DNA of 64,000 nucleotides. It comes from Ziziphus jujuba. Its lineage: Eukaryota; Streptophyta; Magnoliopsida; Rosales; Rhamnaceae. Made by a program: the position numbers and the translations under genes. Where the stretch lies: the NCBI RefSeq assembly GCF_031755915.1, contig NC_083383.1, forward strand, positions 20,139,001-20,203,000, written 5' to 3'. The notes below the pieces were generated by a model. The model was not told the origin of the DNA. It was given only the letters and a program-made list of their open reading frames with translations, and did not search any database. Of this stretch, positions 22,555-35,419 are shown one piece after another. Within the stretch, counting starts at the first letter, position 1, and every line of letters begins with the position of its first letter.

Positions 22555-24877
22555 ATGTCTTCCAATCCCTTTTCTCTCTTCGGCCTTTCTTGCCTTATTA
22601 TCTTTCATCTTCTCAACTTTCATCTTCTCAACTTACCAATATCACAAGCAGATATCCCTCTGTTCAGTCTCAACTCTCCTGTCTCCCCAAAAACCATTTG
22701 CAAGTCCACCCCATTTCCTTCGTCTTGCATATCTATACTCCCCAATCGCAATGCCAATGTCTATGACTTCGGCAGAGTTTCGGTGCAGCATTCAATTTCT
22801 CAATCCCAAAAGTTTCTCATTTTGGTAGACAAACATCTCCAAGGTAGCTCCACTTTGAAACTTCACACAATCCGTGCTCTTCAGGATTGCCGATACCTTG
22901 CCTCACTCAACCTGGATTTCTTGTCAACCTGCTCGAAAACCGTCAATAGAACTAGCGAAACCCTCACGGTCTATGAAGCTGACAACATCCAAACCTTGCT
23001 CAGTTCCATCCTAACCAACCTCCTAACCTGCTGGGAGAGCTTGGAGTCCACAGATTCATCTGGGACTGTCAAGAATTACCTTTCGGATTCTATTTTTAAT
23101 GATTCTAAACTGCACAGTGTTTCTCTTGCTCTTTTCACAGAAGGTTGGGTGCCTAAACGGAGAGCTCATGACATAGCATCACAGCCAAGGGCATATCATC
23201 CTACATTCGGAAACGGACGCTTGCCGCAGCTGAAAATGTCGAGCCGAAACCGTAAGATTTTCGAGTCGGCTCGGCGGCATCGGAGACAACTCGCTGAGGT
23301 TGCAGCAAATAATGGATCTGTTGTGGTGAAGGACATCGTAGTGGTGAATAAAGATGGAAGTGGGAACTTCACCACCATCAACGACGCTATCACCGCAGCT
23401 CCGAACAACTCAGATGCTTCCAGTGGCTACTTTTTGATATATGTCACTGCAGGCGAATACCAAGAGTATGTGTCAATTCCAAGTAACAAAAAGTACTTGC
23501 TCATGGTTGGAGACGGTGTCCGTCAAACGAACATCACAGGGAACAGAAGCGTAGGAGATGGATGGACTACTTTCAACTCCGCAACATTTGGTAAGCAATA
23601 TTCCTTAGTCAAATAAATTATGTTTTAAATATGGTTTTACCAGCCTTGAATAGTGGATCTTCCACAATCCACGAGATCTTCAACGATTTTTAAATTCAAA
23701 ATTTGTGTGATTTTATCTCAAAGTCAAAACATATAGTTGACCAGAAAAATACATAAATAAAAATAAACAAATCAAGTAGCGTTAAGTGTAATCTAGTACC
23801 TTTCAATTTGGGACAATGCTAATTTGAACCCTTAAATTTAAATTTATTGAAGTTTGATCCAATTAAATTTTTTTGTCAAACAGTTAAGTGAGCTCTAAAG
23901 AAAAACTGAAATGCTAATATTTGAAACTGACATGCCTAAATTGTAAAAAAATATTTCAAACTGAGATGTATAAATTGCAACAAATTGAATTAAAGTTGTC
24001 TTTTAATACTAATATAAGGTACTCAAATGAATCATTAACCACTATAAATCAAAAAATCTAACTGCATCAAAATGCAACAAATTAAAATTTAAAGACTTAA
24101 ATAGCAATCTTTTTTAATTATAAATACAATTCTTGTGAATTACAAGTTACTAAAATGCAATTAACCATAAAAAGATTATATTAATAAAATTGTTAATTTG
24201 CAGCTGTGGCAGCAGAAGGCTTTTTTGCTGTGGGCATAACTTTCCGCAACACAGCAGGACCAAGCAAAGGGCAAGCAGTAGCAGTCCGAAATGGAGCCGA
24301 TTTGTCAACATTTTACATCTGTAGCTTTGAAGCCTACCAAGATACTCTATATGCACATTCTCAAAGACAATTCTACAGAGAATGTGATATCTACGGCACT
24401 GTAGATTTCATCTTTGGAGATGCTGCTGCTGTGTTCCAAAACTGCAACCTATTTCCCCGATCTCGACCGCAAGGGCTATCCAATTACATCACCGCTCAAG
24501 GCCGTAACGACCCCAATCAAAACACGGGGATTTCCATCCATAACTGCACTATCAAAGTTGCAGAAAACTTGAATGCTACCATGTCATATCTTGGGAGGCC
24601 ATGGAAAGATTACTCCAGGACTGTATACATGCAGTCTTTCATGGACAAGTTGATAAATCCTGCAGGTTGGCGTCAATGGAATGCAAATTTGAGCACCATA
24701 TATTATGCAGAGTATAATAACACCGGTCCTGGATCTGACACTTCTATGAGAGTTACATGGCCAGGATACCACGCGATTGGTGCAACTGAGGCTACTAATT
24801 TTACGGTATCCAATTTTTTGTTAGGAGATAATTGGTTGCCTCGAACAGGAGTTCCGTATACCGGTGGCTTGATATGA
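22555..24877 (+). CDS. Pectinesterase with PMEI pro-region (type I pectin methylesterase), two exons
   Basis: De-esterifies homogalacturonan in the cell wall, releasing methanol and allowing calcium cross-linking or pectin breakdown. Exon 1 is 22555-23590 and exon 2 is 24204-24877, with a 613-bp GTAAGC...TTTGCAG intron splitting the Ala codon after ATF, giving 569 residues (usual length). The N-terminus is hydrophobic (LFGLSCLIIFHLLNFHLL), a signal peptide or anchor. The PMEI-like domain has four cysteines at 49, 58, 112 and 159. A basic RRQL at 243-246 fits the processing site between pro-region and enzyme. Catalytic residues are all present: GEYQEY (300-305), Q369 in GQAVA, Q391-D392 in YQDTLY, D413 in DFIFG, R477 and W479 in GRPW. 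The ATG at 22555 is chosen because upstream in-frame sequence has no ATG. No lesion seen; the only clearly intact host gene here. Confidence 0.96.
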
Positions 24878-24888
24878 GCAGTTTCACG

Positions 24889-24920
<32 letters not shown>

Positions 24921-26970
24921 AATGGATGCAATTGTTTTTGGTTAAGTGTTGTGATAAGAATTTAAAATAAATGTTAGGCGCTATAACGTTGGTTTGTGTA
25001 GACTACTTTAATTGATGGCACTATGTATACGTATCTTCTCTCCATTCTTTTTTTCTTTTTTTTCACCTGTAATGTCTAATAAACTAATTTAACTTATATT
25101 ATAAAGTTATTGAAAAATATTATTATTATTATTATTATTATTATTTCTCAGAAAATCCGTATTTGCGAAACATAGTTATCTTCATTCACCATATAAGATC
25201 CCATACAAAATTTACAGAGGTATTTTTGTTCACACTATAAAATATATTAGTTGCATTCTAATTTTAATATATTTTTAATATTTCGATAATATTACAAATA
25301 AATTATAGTAAATAACTTTAAAAATTAAATTATATATATATAATAAAATTTTATAGTAAAGACGACCTCCAAAAAAATAATTTTTAAAAAAATTATTATC
25401 AATTTTTATTTTTACATGGTAATATTAATAATAATTTATTAAAAAATTATCGTTAATACTATGATCTACATCCTAAAAATATACACCATAAATGAAATAT
25501 TTAAATATATATATTAGATACATTATAAATTCTATCTTTTCTCTCTTTATCTCTAAACCTATGATCTTTCTTCCGATGATCTCTCTTCAAATGCTCACTG
25601 CCCTTTATCTTTCTCTCCTCTCTCCTCTTTATTGTGGTCCTCCCTCGCTTCACTCTTACTTTTCTCTCCCTCTTCTCTTTCTCACAACTCTCTCTTACGA
25701 TCTTTCCCCTCTCTCTCCTCTATAACTCTCTCTCTTCTCTATTTCCTCTGTAACTCTCCTTTCACGTTTCTCTCTTTCCTCTCTCTCTCCTCCGTAACAC
25801 TCTCTCTGCCCTTATGTTTCTCTCCTTTAGAACTCTCTCTCCCTCTCTCCCTCCCCCCCGCCGCCCCCCCCCCCCCCCCGGGCGGGGGGCTCTCTCTAAT
25901 ATCTGTGCAAAACTATTCACAAACAAAGGCTAAAGATATTAAGGGAAATTATTGGTTGTAGTGTATGTAGCTTTAGTTTAAAATCATTAAAAATGAAATG
26001 GATGTAAATTATCAGTGACAAAAACAAATTTTAAATAGAATAATCGTATGGTTAGTTTCAAGGATAATCCTATTATCTATTAACCGCAAGTGTACCCTAT
26101 GTTTGATATCACATTTTGATAGGTTACAATTAAAAGTTTACTTCCATATATAAATTTTTAGTATTAAATTTCTAAAAAGTATGCAAATAAAATCCAAATT
26201 AATTACAATTATTATCAATACAGACTCTACTACTGACCATCATAAATGGTGATGAAAAGCTTTAGTCAAATTTATTTAAAGGTTATTGGCAATAGGGGTA
26301 AGCATCGTTCGATTTCGTCATTTTTTTTTTCTTTTTTTTATTTTTTTTTCATGTTTCACAAATTGAATTAAAGTAGATTTTAGAAGAAAATAAAACCAAA
26401 CCGAACATAGTGAAAAGGGGGATGCCCACTCGCCAAATGGGCTGAAGTGGCTCATGACCATTATGGTTTGGTTAGTTTGGACTTTAGCCCATATTATGGG
26501 CCGAAAGTTATATTTTTTTAATAATTTAATTTAATGTTGTTTACATTTTAGATTAAATTACAAAAATAAAAATAAAAATAACCAATTATAATAAAATTTT
26601 AAAACATATATATACATATTAGGCGAGAGTTCCCATACAAAATTTTTTTATTAATGTATTTAACAATTAATCTAAACCTTTTAATAAATTTTGATCGAAG
26701 GGTCCATCTTTGTTAGGATCCTTTTAGAATTACATATTAGAATCCTAGAATAGCCCTTACTAAGGGAAATCTCATTGGAAATTTTACATAAAATTCAGCA
26801 CCATCTTCCCTGTAAATTAGATTTTTCCAAAATATTTTTTGTATAAAAAATTCACTTCAAAAATATACGTTCACCTTATTCTTCCCTTTTTTATTACAAA
26901 TTTTCTACCAATTTGTAGGATTACGATACTAAGATAAAAATATAAATAATAAATCATAACTACTTTTTCA
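24878..26970. other. Spacer downstream of the pectinesterase
   Basis: No gene supported. Contains a long T tract (about 24890-24917) in the presumed 3' UTR, a (TAT)n microsatellite (25119-25145), a 300-bp TC-rich low-complexity tract (25530-25850) and a C/G homopolymer (25852-25890). A piece near 26290-26420 starts GGGTAAGCATCGTTCG and ends in an ACCGAAC motif, like a widespread plant repeat, but no ends are defined. Confidence 0.5.
25852..25890. repeat. C-run / G-run near-palindrome
   Basis: Seven C, GCCG, about seventeen C, then GGGCGGGGGG, following a pure TC tract. A G/C-only block this long stands out sharply in this AT-rich window. Confidence 0.8.
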
Positions 26971-27649
26971 TGTGTCAAAACCCCTCTTAGAGTTTCTTAT
27001 CAGAATCTTGAGATGGCTCCGACTCTTCCCAAGTTTTAAGTCAATATAGAAAACTCGTTCATGTAAATTTATAGCCACCCACACACCTCCCATTTACTAC
27101 AGTTTCACAATTTTACAACACTTAATAAATATATCAGTACCTAAATATGATTAAAAAGATGATAATACTAATAATAATAAATAGAGACAACATTGGTTCC
27201 AAATCCTAAACCATGCAACCCACAACTCAACATCTAGGAAATATACATATATGAGTTTTTGCTGTTGAGAAACAATAAATTTGTAAGATATCCTTATATG
27301 GAATAAAATTTATATTAAAATAAACATGTAAAAATAATACTTTAAACTGAATAGGTAAGGTCGTGATAATAATTTTGATAACCTAACCATTATCCAGAAC
27401 CATCATAAATACATATTTATATATATATACATGTAAATATGAATATGTATATAGCCTCTTGAATATGTATGAATATGTACTTGCCCATAAGCTAATAAAC
27501 TTACCCGATGATTGAAATACCGACCCAAAGGCTAATCTCAATTTTTGTCACCAGTACTTTACGAACCTCTCCACTACATTATAATGTTACACACATACTT
27601 CTAAATTCACAAAGTCATCAGTTCAGACGAATACAACAATCATGCAATC

Positions 27650-27725
27650 GATGATGATGATAATAATAATAATAATAACAATAATAGAAATATAATAATA
27701 ATAACAATAATAGTAATAGTAACAA
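27650..27725. repeat. (ATA)n/(ATG)n microsatellite
   Basis: Imperfect trinucleotide run GATGATGATAATAATAATA continuing with interruptions for about 75 bp, inside the LTR-like sequence. Confidence 0.8.
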
Positions 27726-30575
27726 TTTAAAAGCAGAACTAAAAAAAATGATAATATGTATATTACTTAAACCACACATTCATAGTGAAAATATAATCAA
27801 TGTACCATCTGATATATCAATGCATGATCACAACATATCAGTTGTCCATAGGTATAGTACTATCAATATGATAGGGATGGTTGCCTATAATGGTCACCAA
27901 TTCATTGATCTCGTACACAGCAGAAATACAACACTGATCAGTTCTTGAGCTTAACCGACCAATACGGCAGGGATGGTTGTCAGTGCATCATCCTTGGTAC
28001 GATATGGTACACCTAACACATAATATGTATGTCAATAATACCTGATGCATCATACAATATATCAGTATTACTATGCGGAATTTAGCATCCCAATACCACT
28101 GAGCAGATAGGGGAGAGAAGAGAACCTGTACATGGCCCTTCCAGCGTCCTAAAGGTATTGGTGCTAAACAACCTGCCATCTTATAGCTAAGGTGAAAGCT
28201 GTTAATACTCATTGTACAAAATACCTATGGTTTTTTCTCAATTAGCTCTCATAGAATGACTAAATATAACTTATCATCCTTTAACCATAGGGAGAGTGGC
28301 TAATGCCATTACTGATAAATATTTACCTACTCTCGCTCACCACAACACACAAGGGATGACTATATATAAAACTCATGCACTTAAATTGATCACATGTACA
28401 TTAAGAACATCGATACCATATGGTGCATCTAAAAATCAATTATTCACGTACAAATATACAAATATGAAAATTTCGACTTCTCATAATTACAATTTAAAAC
28501 CGTAAGTAAATATTTTAAATAAATACATAAAAAGATGAATAAATAAATAATAATCAAATAAAAATAAAAATAATAAGGCTTAAAGGTATGAATAATTTTA
28601 AAATTTCTATAAATCAACGTAGCTCTAACCATTTAATATTACCCAAAATTCAATACCAATAATAAAATATTTTGAAAACCCACTATAACTTTTAAACATA
28701 AACGATGTTAAAATCATCTTAATATTAAATAGTTTTATAACCCTCAATTCTTTAAAATCGACATTTAATTTAATAAATGATTGCATAAATACATAAATAA
28801 ATAATCTTACAAAATCATCATCATATATTTAATTACACACAGACACACATACATATAAAAATATATACTTAGCTATAAACAGACATTTTTAATAATATGG
28901 TTATTTTAATAAATCTAAAATTAATGATGAATAATTTCACAATTCAGACATATTTTATAATCAAAATTAAGGCAGTAAAGTTTTTAAAAATAAACCATAT
29001 AAACTAATATCTTTTTAATTTTACAACCAGCCTAAATAAATAATTGAACATTTAATTATGACCAAATTACCTTAGGAAGAAAAGGAAACCTTTTTCAATC
29101 CAATTCCATAAAATAATTTCAATTATACATAACTAATACGAATATATGAAAAAACATTTACACATTCTATTACTATGAACAACAATTTCATCAATGCACT
29201 TTTGTAAGCCAGATAGGGAAAACCATAACATATTATAAAGCCCCTCTAATAGTGTAAATCCCTCGAGTTTATAAATCCGCATATAAGCCAATACTTAGAT
29301 AAACTTAAATAAGCATAAACCAATAATTTAAAGTTCATAAAATGATAGATTGGCATTTAAAACAAAAAAATGAATCAAATTATTTTAATTAAACATAAAC
29401 ATCTAAGCCTTTTGGAATTTTATAAAATACCCAATTAATGATGATTTGTTAAATAACACACTTAAATCCAAATATAATAAATAAATATATGTATATATAT
29501 ATATTACCACAAAATAAAATTTAATAAATATGTTACTCATAGTATGGACATTTGCTCATCTTTGCACTAGTACGGGGTCCTTTACAAGTTCCGTTTAATG
29601 CCTAAACATACACCATGAATATAGTTTTGATATCAAATACATTATCCAAAAATATTGGAATGCTTTAAATATTTTAAAATTTACTTTTACTGTGACAGGT
29701 TCCCAAAGTTAGACTTCAAGAGAGTTCAAAAATTTGGGGTTTTCTTATTTATGATTAATTTTATGAAATTGAGTACTTTTTTAACCTCTATTAATCATTG
29801 AAAACCTACATGTAGTAAGAATTCCTAAGAAAAACTTCCAACGCAAACCAATTTTACAATGATTACAAATATTAGCTCAAAAATGACAAAATTTTAAATA
29901 CTCAATCATAATTGACAATCCATATACCAAATGAAAGCTTCAAAGACAAGAATTAAAGATACTCAACTCAAAACCCACCACCAACGGTTGAAAAGTGGCC
30001 GGAAAGTTTCGATCAAACTTCAAATTATCATAACTCCTAGATGGCTTAGAATTAGGAAAAAAAATGGAGGCTGTATTCGAAATCAACGGGTCTTAAATAG
30101 GAAAGATAAAAGTATGGATCAGGTTGGGTCTATCCGAAAATTTCTAAATCACCTGAAATTTTAAAACGACCACCATTGGCTTCATCTAACTATGGCTGGA
30201 AGTGAAAATTTGTCGTCGGGATCACTATGAGGTGGATTTTCGTTAGGGCCAACACATGTGGTCTATTGGTGGTTAGAATTTTGACAATTTTTGATTATCC
30301 ACTGGTTGTACAAGGTCATGGGAGAGAGAGAGAGAGAGAGAGAGCCCCTTTATGTAGGAGAAGAGAGAGAAAATAAAAGATAAAAGAAAAGAAATATGTC
30401 ATGTGGCACACGTAGTTTGGTGACATGTGGCAACTATCAGAAATATTTTCAATCATTCATTTACATGCTTTTTTGACAAAACTATGCGGTAGAGTCAATC
30501 AAGGAAAAATAAGTAAAATTTTATAGATTCATAACTTTCCAACCATAGGTCTAAATTAAGTGTGTTCCTTGTCTA

Positions 30576-31060
30576 CACTACTAGAATCCCATTGATAAAT
30601 GATGCAATTAATGTGTCGTACAAAATAAAGACTGACGTATTACGCTGCATCGTCTAATGTCTTGTTGCTAAATGCATAAGACAACATGCGATGCATTAAT
30701 AAAGTCGCATATTTTAGACTTTTTAGCGACGCATCTGGACTTTTAGTAATGCATTTATCAAATGCGTCATATTTTCCACCAGATTTTTAGCAACGCATTT
30801 ACAAAATGCATCAGATTTTCCATTAGATTTTTAGCGACACTTTCAAAAATGTGTCAGATTTGATGTTTCACTTATAGCAACGCATTATTTAGCGACGCTG
30901 TATGAAACAGTCACTAAAAAATCTATTAGCGACTGTTTTTTAAAGCGTCACTAAATATATGCATCACTAAAAATAACCAATGAAAGGGAACTCTTCGTGT
31001 AACATCGCTAAATGTTGAAAAACAACGTTGCCAAATATATTAGGCAGCGTTTTTTGTTTT
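30576..31060. repeat. CACTA left subterminal repeat region
   Basis: Repeated words TTTAGCGACGCAT, TTTAGCAACGCATTT, GCGTCACTAAAT and inverse forms occur about every 25-40 bp, many facing each other so that short hairpins can form (for example GCATTTACAAAATGC). Such motifs are where CACTA transposase proteins bind. Confidence 0.75.
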
Positions 31061-31655
31061 AATGTATTGCCCTTTATTATTTTTTTTAATTTATTTTTTT
31101 TTAATTTTGTGAAAATTAATTAAAATAGTAAAAATATAAAAATAATTAAAATACAAAAAAAAAAAACTAAAACTAGCTTCATCCAAAATAATTAGAAGAA
31201 AAAAATTTAAAATAAATATTTTTTCATAACAAAATAATTATCAAATAAATTAAATAGTATCTCACTGACATATTTTTACATAATTTGGTAAACTATTATA
31301 TGTGCAAAAGCAAATTCAATATTAATTAAACTTCCATGAATGCATACTCATTGATATAGAAGTTGACGTCCTCTTATTGACGATATTACACCCTCATACT
31401 ACATATGGAAAAATTTTAAAAGTTATTAACACTTAAGCAAAATAAATCAATATTAATCAATATTAAATTCGTAATTTAGTAAATGAAAATTTAAAGAATA
31501 TTACCATTGTTCATAAGATTTAGCGAGGCACATTTCTCCTAATTAAAAGTGGAAAACACATAATGAAGCGAATCAAAAAAATAATTAAATCAATAATAAT
31601 AAATGTCATAAATATTACTTAAAATATAAGTTAATAAATATATGTACCAATTTAT

Positions 31656-31883
31656 TTAGAAGATATTATTTATCCATATCCCCTCATAGTCATTACAAAC
31701 ATAGCCACTCTCACATTCATCTTTATTATCATTTTCATCGACACTTAGCAAATATATGACAAATGGATTATGAGTCATCGTAGTATCTCTTATACCATCT
31801 TCTTTAACAAAAGTACGATGTTGTGGTGAAATTAAAATAACAGACCATCTCCAATCAAGTTGATCTTCAAAATAAAATACTTG
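31656..31883 (-). pseudogene. CACTA transposase-associated C-terminal remnant (DUF4216-like)
   Basis: The minus-strand frame reads QVFYFEDQLDWRWSVILISP, then PQHRTFVKEDGI and DENDNKDECESGYVCNDYEG, ending at TAA (31656-31658): 75 residues. QVFY-D-x-x-x-D-x-x-W-S-V is the pattern of the DUF4216-type domain in plant CACTA ORFs. Upstream on this strand TTTTACTAG may be an intron acceptor, but no further coding sequence was found there. It shows the element is a deletion derivative of an autonomous CACTA reading on the minus strand. Confidence 0.65.
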
Positions 31884-33714
31884 TTAAACTAGTAAAACAA
31901 TGTCAAGCAATATCACAGAAAAAATATCTACAAAAGCAAGATTAAGAAAATCCAATGAACCTAACCTGCGATTAAAATGGAAAAAAAAAAAAATCCAACC
32001 CACCACATGTCTCCTCAAACCACAAAGAAAAGAAAAAACTCACCTAAATGATGGAGATGAAGAAAGAAGAAACTCAGCTAATCACGAGGGCAATATAGAG
32101 AAACCCAGCTTCCCGACGGCAACGTAGGTAAAATGAAAAATGAAACCCAAAATATCCCACTAGTCAATCTCTTTTAGATTGCTTCCAAATCTAATATCTA
32201 TTAGATAGTGTACTTGATGTAGTTTTTAAAACAAAAAGGGATTCAAAGGTGCACGTAAAAATTTCAAAACGCGCCAAAATTTTTCAGAAAATGGCAAAAA
32301 GGTGACCCTTTTGAAGATTTTTTTTTTTTTTTAAATTAAGGGAACAGTCAATGCATTTACATCTTAAAGTGTCACCTATTCCATCAATGTCATTATTTTT
32401 TTAATTAGTTTTTTATTCTTCATCTAAAAATATTTCTTATATATGTGAAATAAAATTACCAAAGTGGGAGTTTAATTATTTTGTTTTCCAAGTACATTTT
32501 ATTTACTTTAAAATCTTGTAAATTTCAATTTATTTATTTTTTAAATGGAATAAGCGATGCATTGACAACAAACAGCATCGCCTGTTTTAAGTGTGATGGA
32601 ACAGACAACGCATAAAAAGAAAAAAGAGTCACCAGATACTTTTTATTTTTTTTAATAGTTATTAATTTTCTTTTAAAGTACAGTTTATTTGCGTTAAAAA
32701 GTTGCAAGTAAAAATGTTTTTTCTTGTAATTAAGAGAACATGGGACACATTTACAATTAAAAGTGTCGCATTTTCTCTCAATTTCTTTTTTTTTTCTTTG
32801 ATTAATTTTTTATTTTTAATCTACAAATAAGCACTGAAAATATTTCTTAAAAATGCAAAGCAAAATATCAAAGATTGCTGTTTATTTTTCTGTTTTTCAA
32901 GTACATCTGTATTCTTTATAAAATTTGCATGTCTTAAAAAAAAATTTTTTTTAATTAAGAAAACAGACAACACATTTTCTTCAAGAAGGGTCACCTGTTC
33001 TTGAATTATGGGATCAAGTGATGCATTATGGTCGAAAAGCATCACATGTTCCATTTTTTATATTTTCTTTATAATCTTTAAATAGTTTTTTAATGGTTCA
33101 TCTACAAATATATTCATGTAGCAATCCAATGAACATAAATTCCCTTGATCTAAAAACAGAAAATAATTTTGTCAATGCTCTTCTCAATTATTCACATATA
33201 TGTGTATAGACGAGACACAAAATATATCAAGACCTAATTTAAGATAGGGTACCAAATATAGAATTATAATTCAACAAGCATTTATTGACCAATTTATCTA
33301 CATAAGTATGTTAAATGAGCTTAACTTTCATGTGTTTGTGTTCAATGATAGTTTACTTGTTTTTTAAAATTGAAAGTCTATTAAATTGCTTTTTTTATAA
33401 AAAAAAAACAAAATTAAAAAATTGAAGGAACAAGCGATGTAATTCCATTAAAAAGCGTCATCTATTCTATTTTTTCTTTTTATCTTTAATTAGTTTTTTT
33501 GATTGGTCATCTAGAAATTAAAAAAAAAAACATTGTTGCAAAATTTTAAAAATTACTAAAAACAACTTTCAAATTAAAAAAAAATATATATATATATATA
33601 TTTGGATTTGTTGGAAAATGCATCGCTTTTTCATCTATTTGGCAACTCTTTGTTAAAACAATGCATCGTCTAAAACTATATTAGCTAGTTTTTGTTATAT
33701 TATTACATCCAAGT

Positions 33715-33783
33715 TATTTGGTCTGGTAGTATGGTGATTCCTTGAGAGTGTAAGAGGTTCTGAGTTAATTTTTGGCATGACCC
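33715..33783 (+). pseudogene. tRNA-Pro-like copy 1
   Basis: Most diverged of the three copies: TATTTGGTCTGGTAGTATGG near the A-box position, and TCTGAGTTAATTTTTGG at the B-box position. Not a functional tRNA: stems do not pair. Confidence 0.55.
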
Positions 33784-33979
33784 TATCTTATTTTATTTTA
33801 TTTTTTTTGGATTTGTACATGTGTAAATAAAAAAATTGAAAAAAAGAAAAAAGAAAAGAAAAGGTGACGTAGTTGTTGAAAGATGCACCGCCTTTTCCTA
33901 TATTTGATGACTCTTTATTTAAACAATACATCGCTTAAAACTATATTAGCTAGTTCTTATTGTATCATTACATATAAAT

Positions 33980-34049
33980 CATTTGGTCTGATGGTGTAGT
34001 GATTCCATGAGAATGTAAGATGTTCTGGGTTCAATTCTTGGCATGGCCC
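33980..34049 (+). pseudogene. tRNA-Pro-like copy 2
   Basis: CATTTGGTCTGATGGTGTAG at the A-box end and TGGGTTCAATTCTTGGCAT at the B-box end; GGTTCAATTC fits the B-box consensus well. Extra bases after the D-loop and no paired acceptor stem argue against a working tRNA. Confidence 0.65.
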
Positions 34050-34230
34050 TATTTGATTTTATTTTTGTTATGGGCGTGTACATAAAAAAATTGAAAAAAA
34101 AAGAAAAAAGAAAAGGCGACGCAATTTTTGAAAATGCATCGTCTTTTCCTCTATTTGGCGACTCTTTGTTAAATCAATGCGTCGCCTAAAACTATATTAG
34201 ATAGTTCTTATTGTATTATTACATCCAAGT

Positions 34231-34300
34231 CATTTGGTCTAGTGGTATGGTGATTCTTTGAAAGTGTAAGAAGTTCTGGATTCAATTCTTGGCATGACCC
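34231..34300 (+). pseudogene. tRNA-Pro-like copy 3
   Basis: CATTTGGTCTAGTGGTATGG matches the 5' part of plant tRNA-Pro (GGGCATTTGGTCTAGTGGTA) almost base for base. The 3' part TGGATTCAATTCTTGGCAT resembles its T-arm. The anticodon stem does not pair and about three extra bases follow the A box. It could equally be the head of a tRNA-derived SINE. Confidence 0.7.
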
Positions 34301-34439
34301 TATCTAATTTTTTTTTTATGGGTTTGTACATGTGTAAATAAAAAAAAAATTTGAAAAAAGAAAAAGAAAAGAAATGGTGATGCAGTTGTTGAAAGCTGCA
34401 TTGCCTTTTCCTCTATTTGGTGACTTTTTTTTAAAAAAA

Positions 34440-35110
34440 TGCGTCACATGTTCCTCTTATCTTAAAAAATAAATAAATAAATAAGCAAAACAAAAATACA
34501 ATTTAAGAGATTTGTAAGTTTAGTTAACAGAAAATAAACTGTAAATGAAAAACAAAATAATTGTACAATCACCTCAGTTATATTGCTTAAATATTTTCAC
34601 TGATTATTTGAAGTTGAAAGAAAATCAGATTGATTAACCAAAAAAAAAAAGAACAAGCGATGCGAAATGAAGCACTTGCGTCGCCTGTTCCCTATATCTT
34701 TAAAAAAAAAAAAAAAAGCAAAAAACTAACTCAATTATATTGCTTGAATATTTTCATTGGTTATGTGAAGTTGAAAGAAAATCAGATTGATTGAAAAAAA
34801 GAAAAAAAAAAAAAAAAGGGGAACAGGCGACGCACAATATATCTGTTGCATCGCATGTTCACTTTATCTTAAAAAAATAAAAAATAAAAAATACAAAAGA
34901 TATGCAAGTTTAATTAATAGAAAATAAATTGTATATAAAAAATTAAATAATTGAACAACAACCACAATTATTTTACTTAAATATTTTTACTGTTTATTTG
35001 AAGTTAAAAAATCCCATTGTTCCAAAAAAAAAAAAAAAAAAAGGGAACAGGCAATGCAGAATGAAGTAGTTGCATCGCTTGTTCTCTTTATCTTAAAAAA
35101 AAAACAAAAA
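34440..35110. repeat. Second CACTA tandem array, units of about 170-240 bp
   Basis: Units are marked by GCGTCGCCTGTTCC-like sequence near 34440, 34678, 34848 and 35071, each followed by TATCTTAAAAAA, an AGTTTAATTAACAGAAAATAA-like block, CTTAAATATTTTCACTG and an A-run before the next GGGAACAGGCGATGC. The GGAACAGGCGACGC and GCGTCGCCTGTTCC words in each junction face each other as inverted repeats. Confidence 0.75.
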
Positions 35111-35419
35111 CAAAAATGCAATTTAATAGATTTGCAAATTTAACTAACAGAAAATAACTGTACATGAAAAATTAATAATTGAACAAGAACCTTAGTTATA
35201 TTGCTTTTTTTGCAAGTTTAAGCGATTTCCTATTTTTTATTACATCAAATATTAAGCGAAGCATTTTATATTATAAAGGTTGCCTATTTTCATCTATTTT
35301 TTAGTATTCATATAATTAAATTTTGTTATTATGTAAACATAGATAAGTGGTTGGTTAATCTTTTTGCACGAGTCTAGCATTTAAACAACACAATTCTGAA
35401 AAATTATATGTACAGTATT

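Larger units (their letters stand above)
33610..34432 (+). repeat. Tandem array of about 250-265-bp units, each with a tRNA-like core
   Basis: Three full units and a fourth partial start near 33610, 33873, 34122 and 34386. Each has (1) GCATCG...CTATTTGGCGACTCTTTGTT, (2) CTAAAACTATATTAGCTAG, (3) a tRNA-Pro-like core of about 70 bp, (4) a T-rich then A/G-rich tail ending in GGCGACGCA-like sequence. The units thus join CACTA-type GCGAC motifs to a Pol III-type segment. Confidence 0.8.

Noticed and set aside
25492..25961. Overlapping plus-strand open frames rich in Ser, Leu and Pro
   Set aside because: They arise from TC-rich low-complexity DNA that lacks stops in several frames; no domain or codon pattern.
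27988..28212. 74-codon minus-strand frame
   Set aside because: Lies within LTR-like sequence, shows no domain, and related LTRs have no matching frame.
33715..34300. Functional tRNA-Pro genes
   Set aside because: A and B boxes are visible but acceptor and anticodon stems do not pair and extra bases follow the A box, so they are tRNA-derived repeats.
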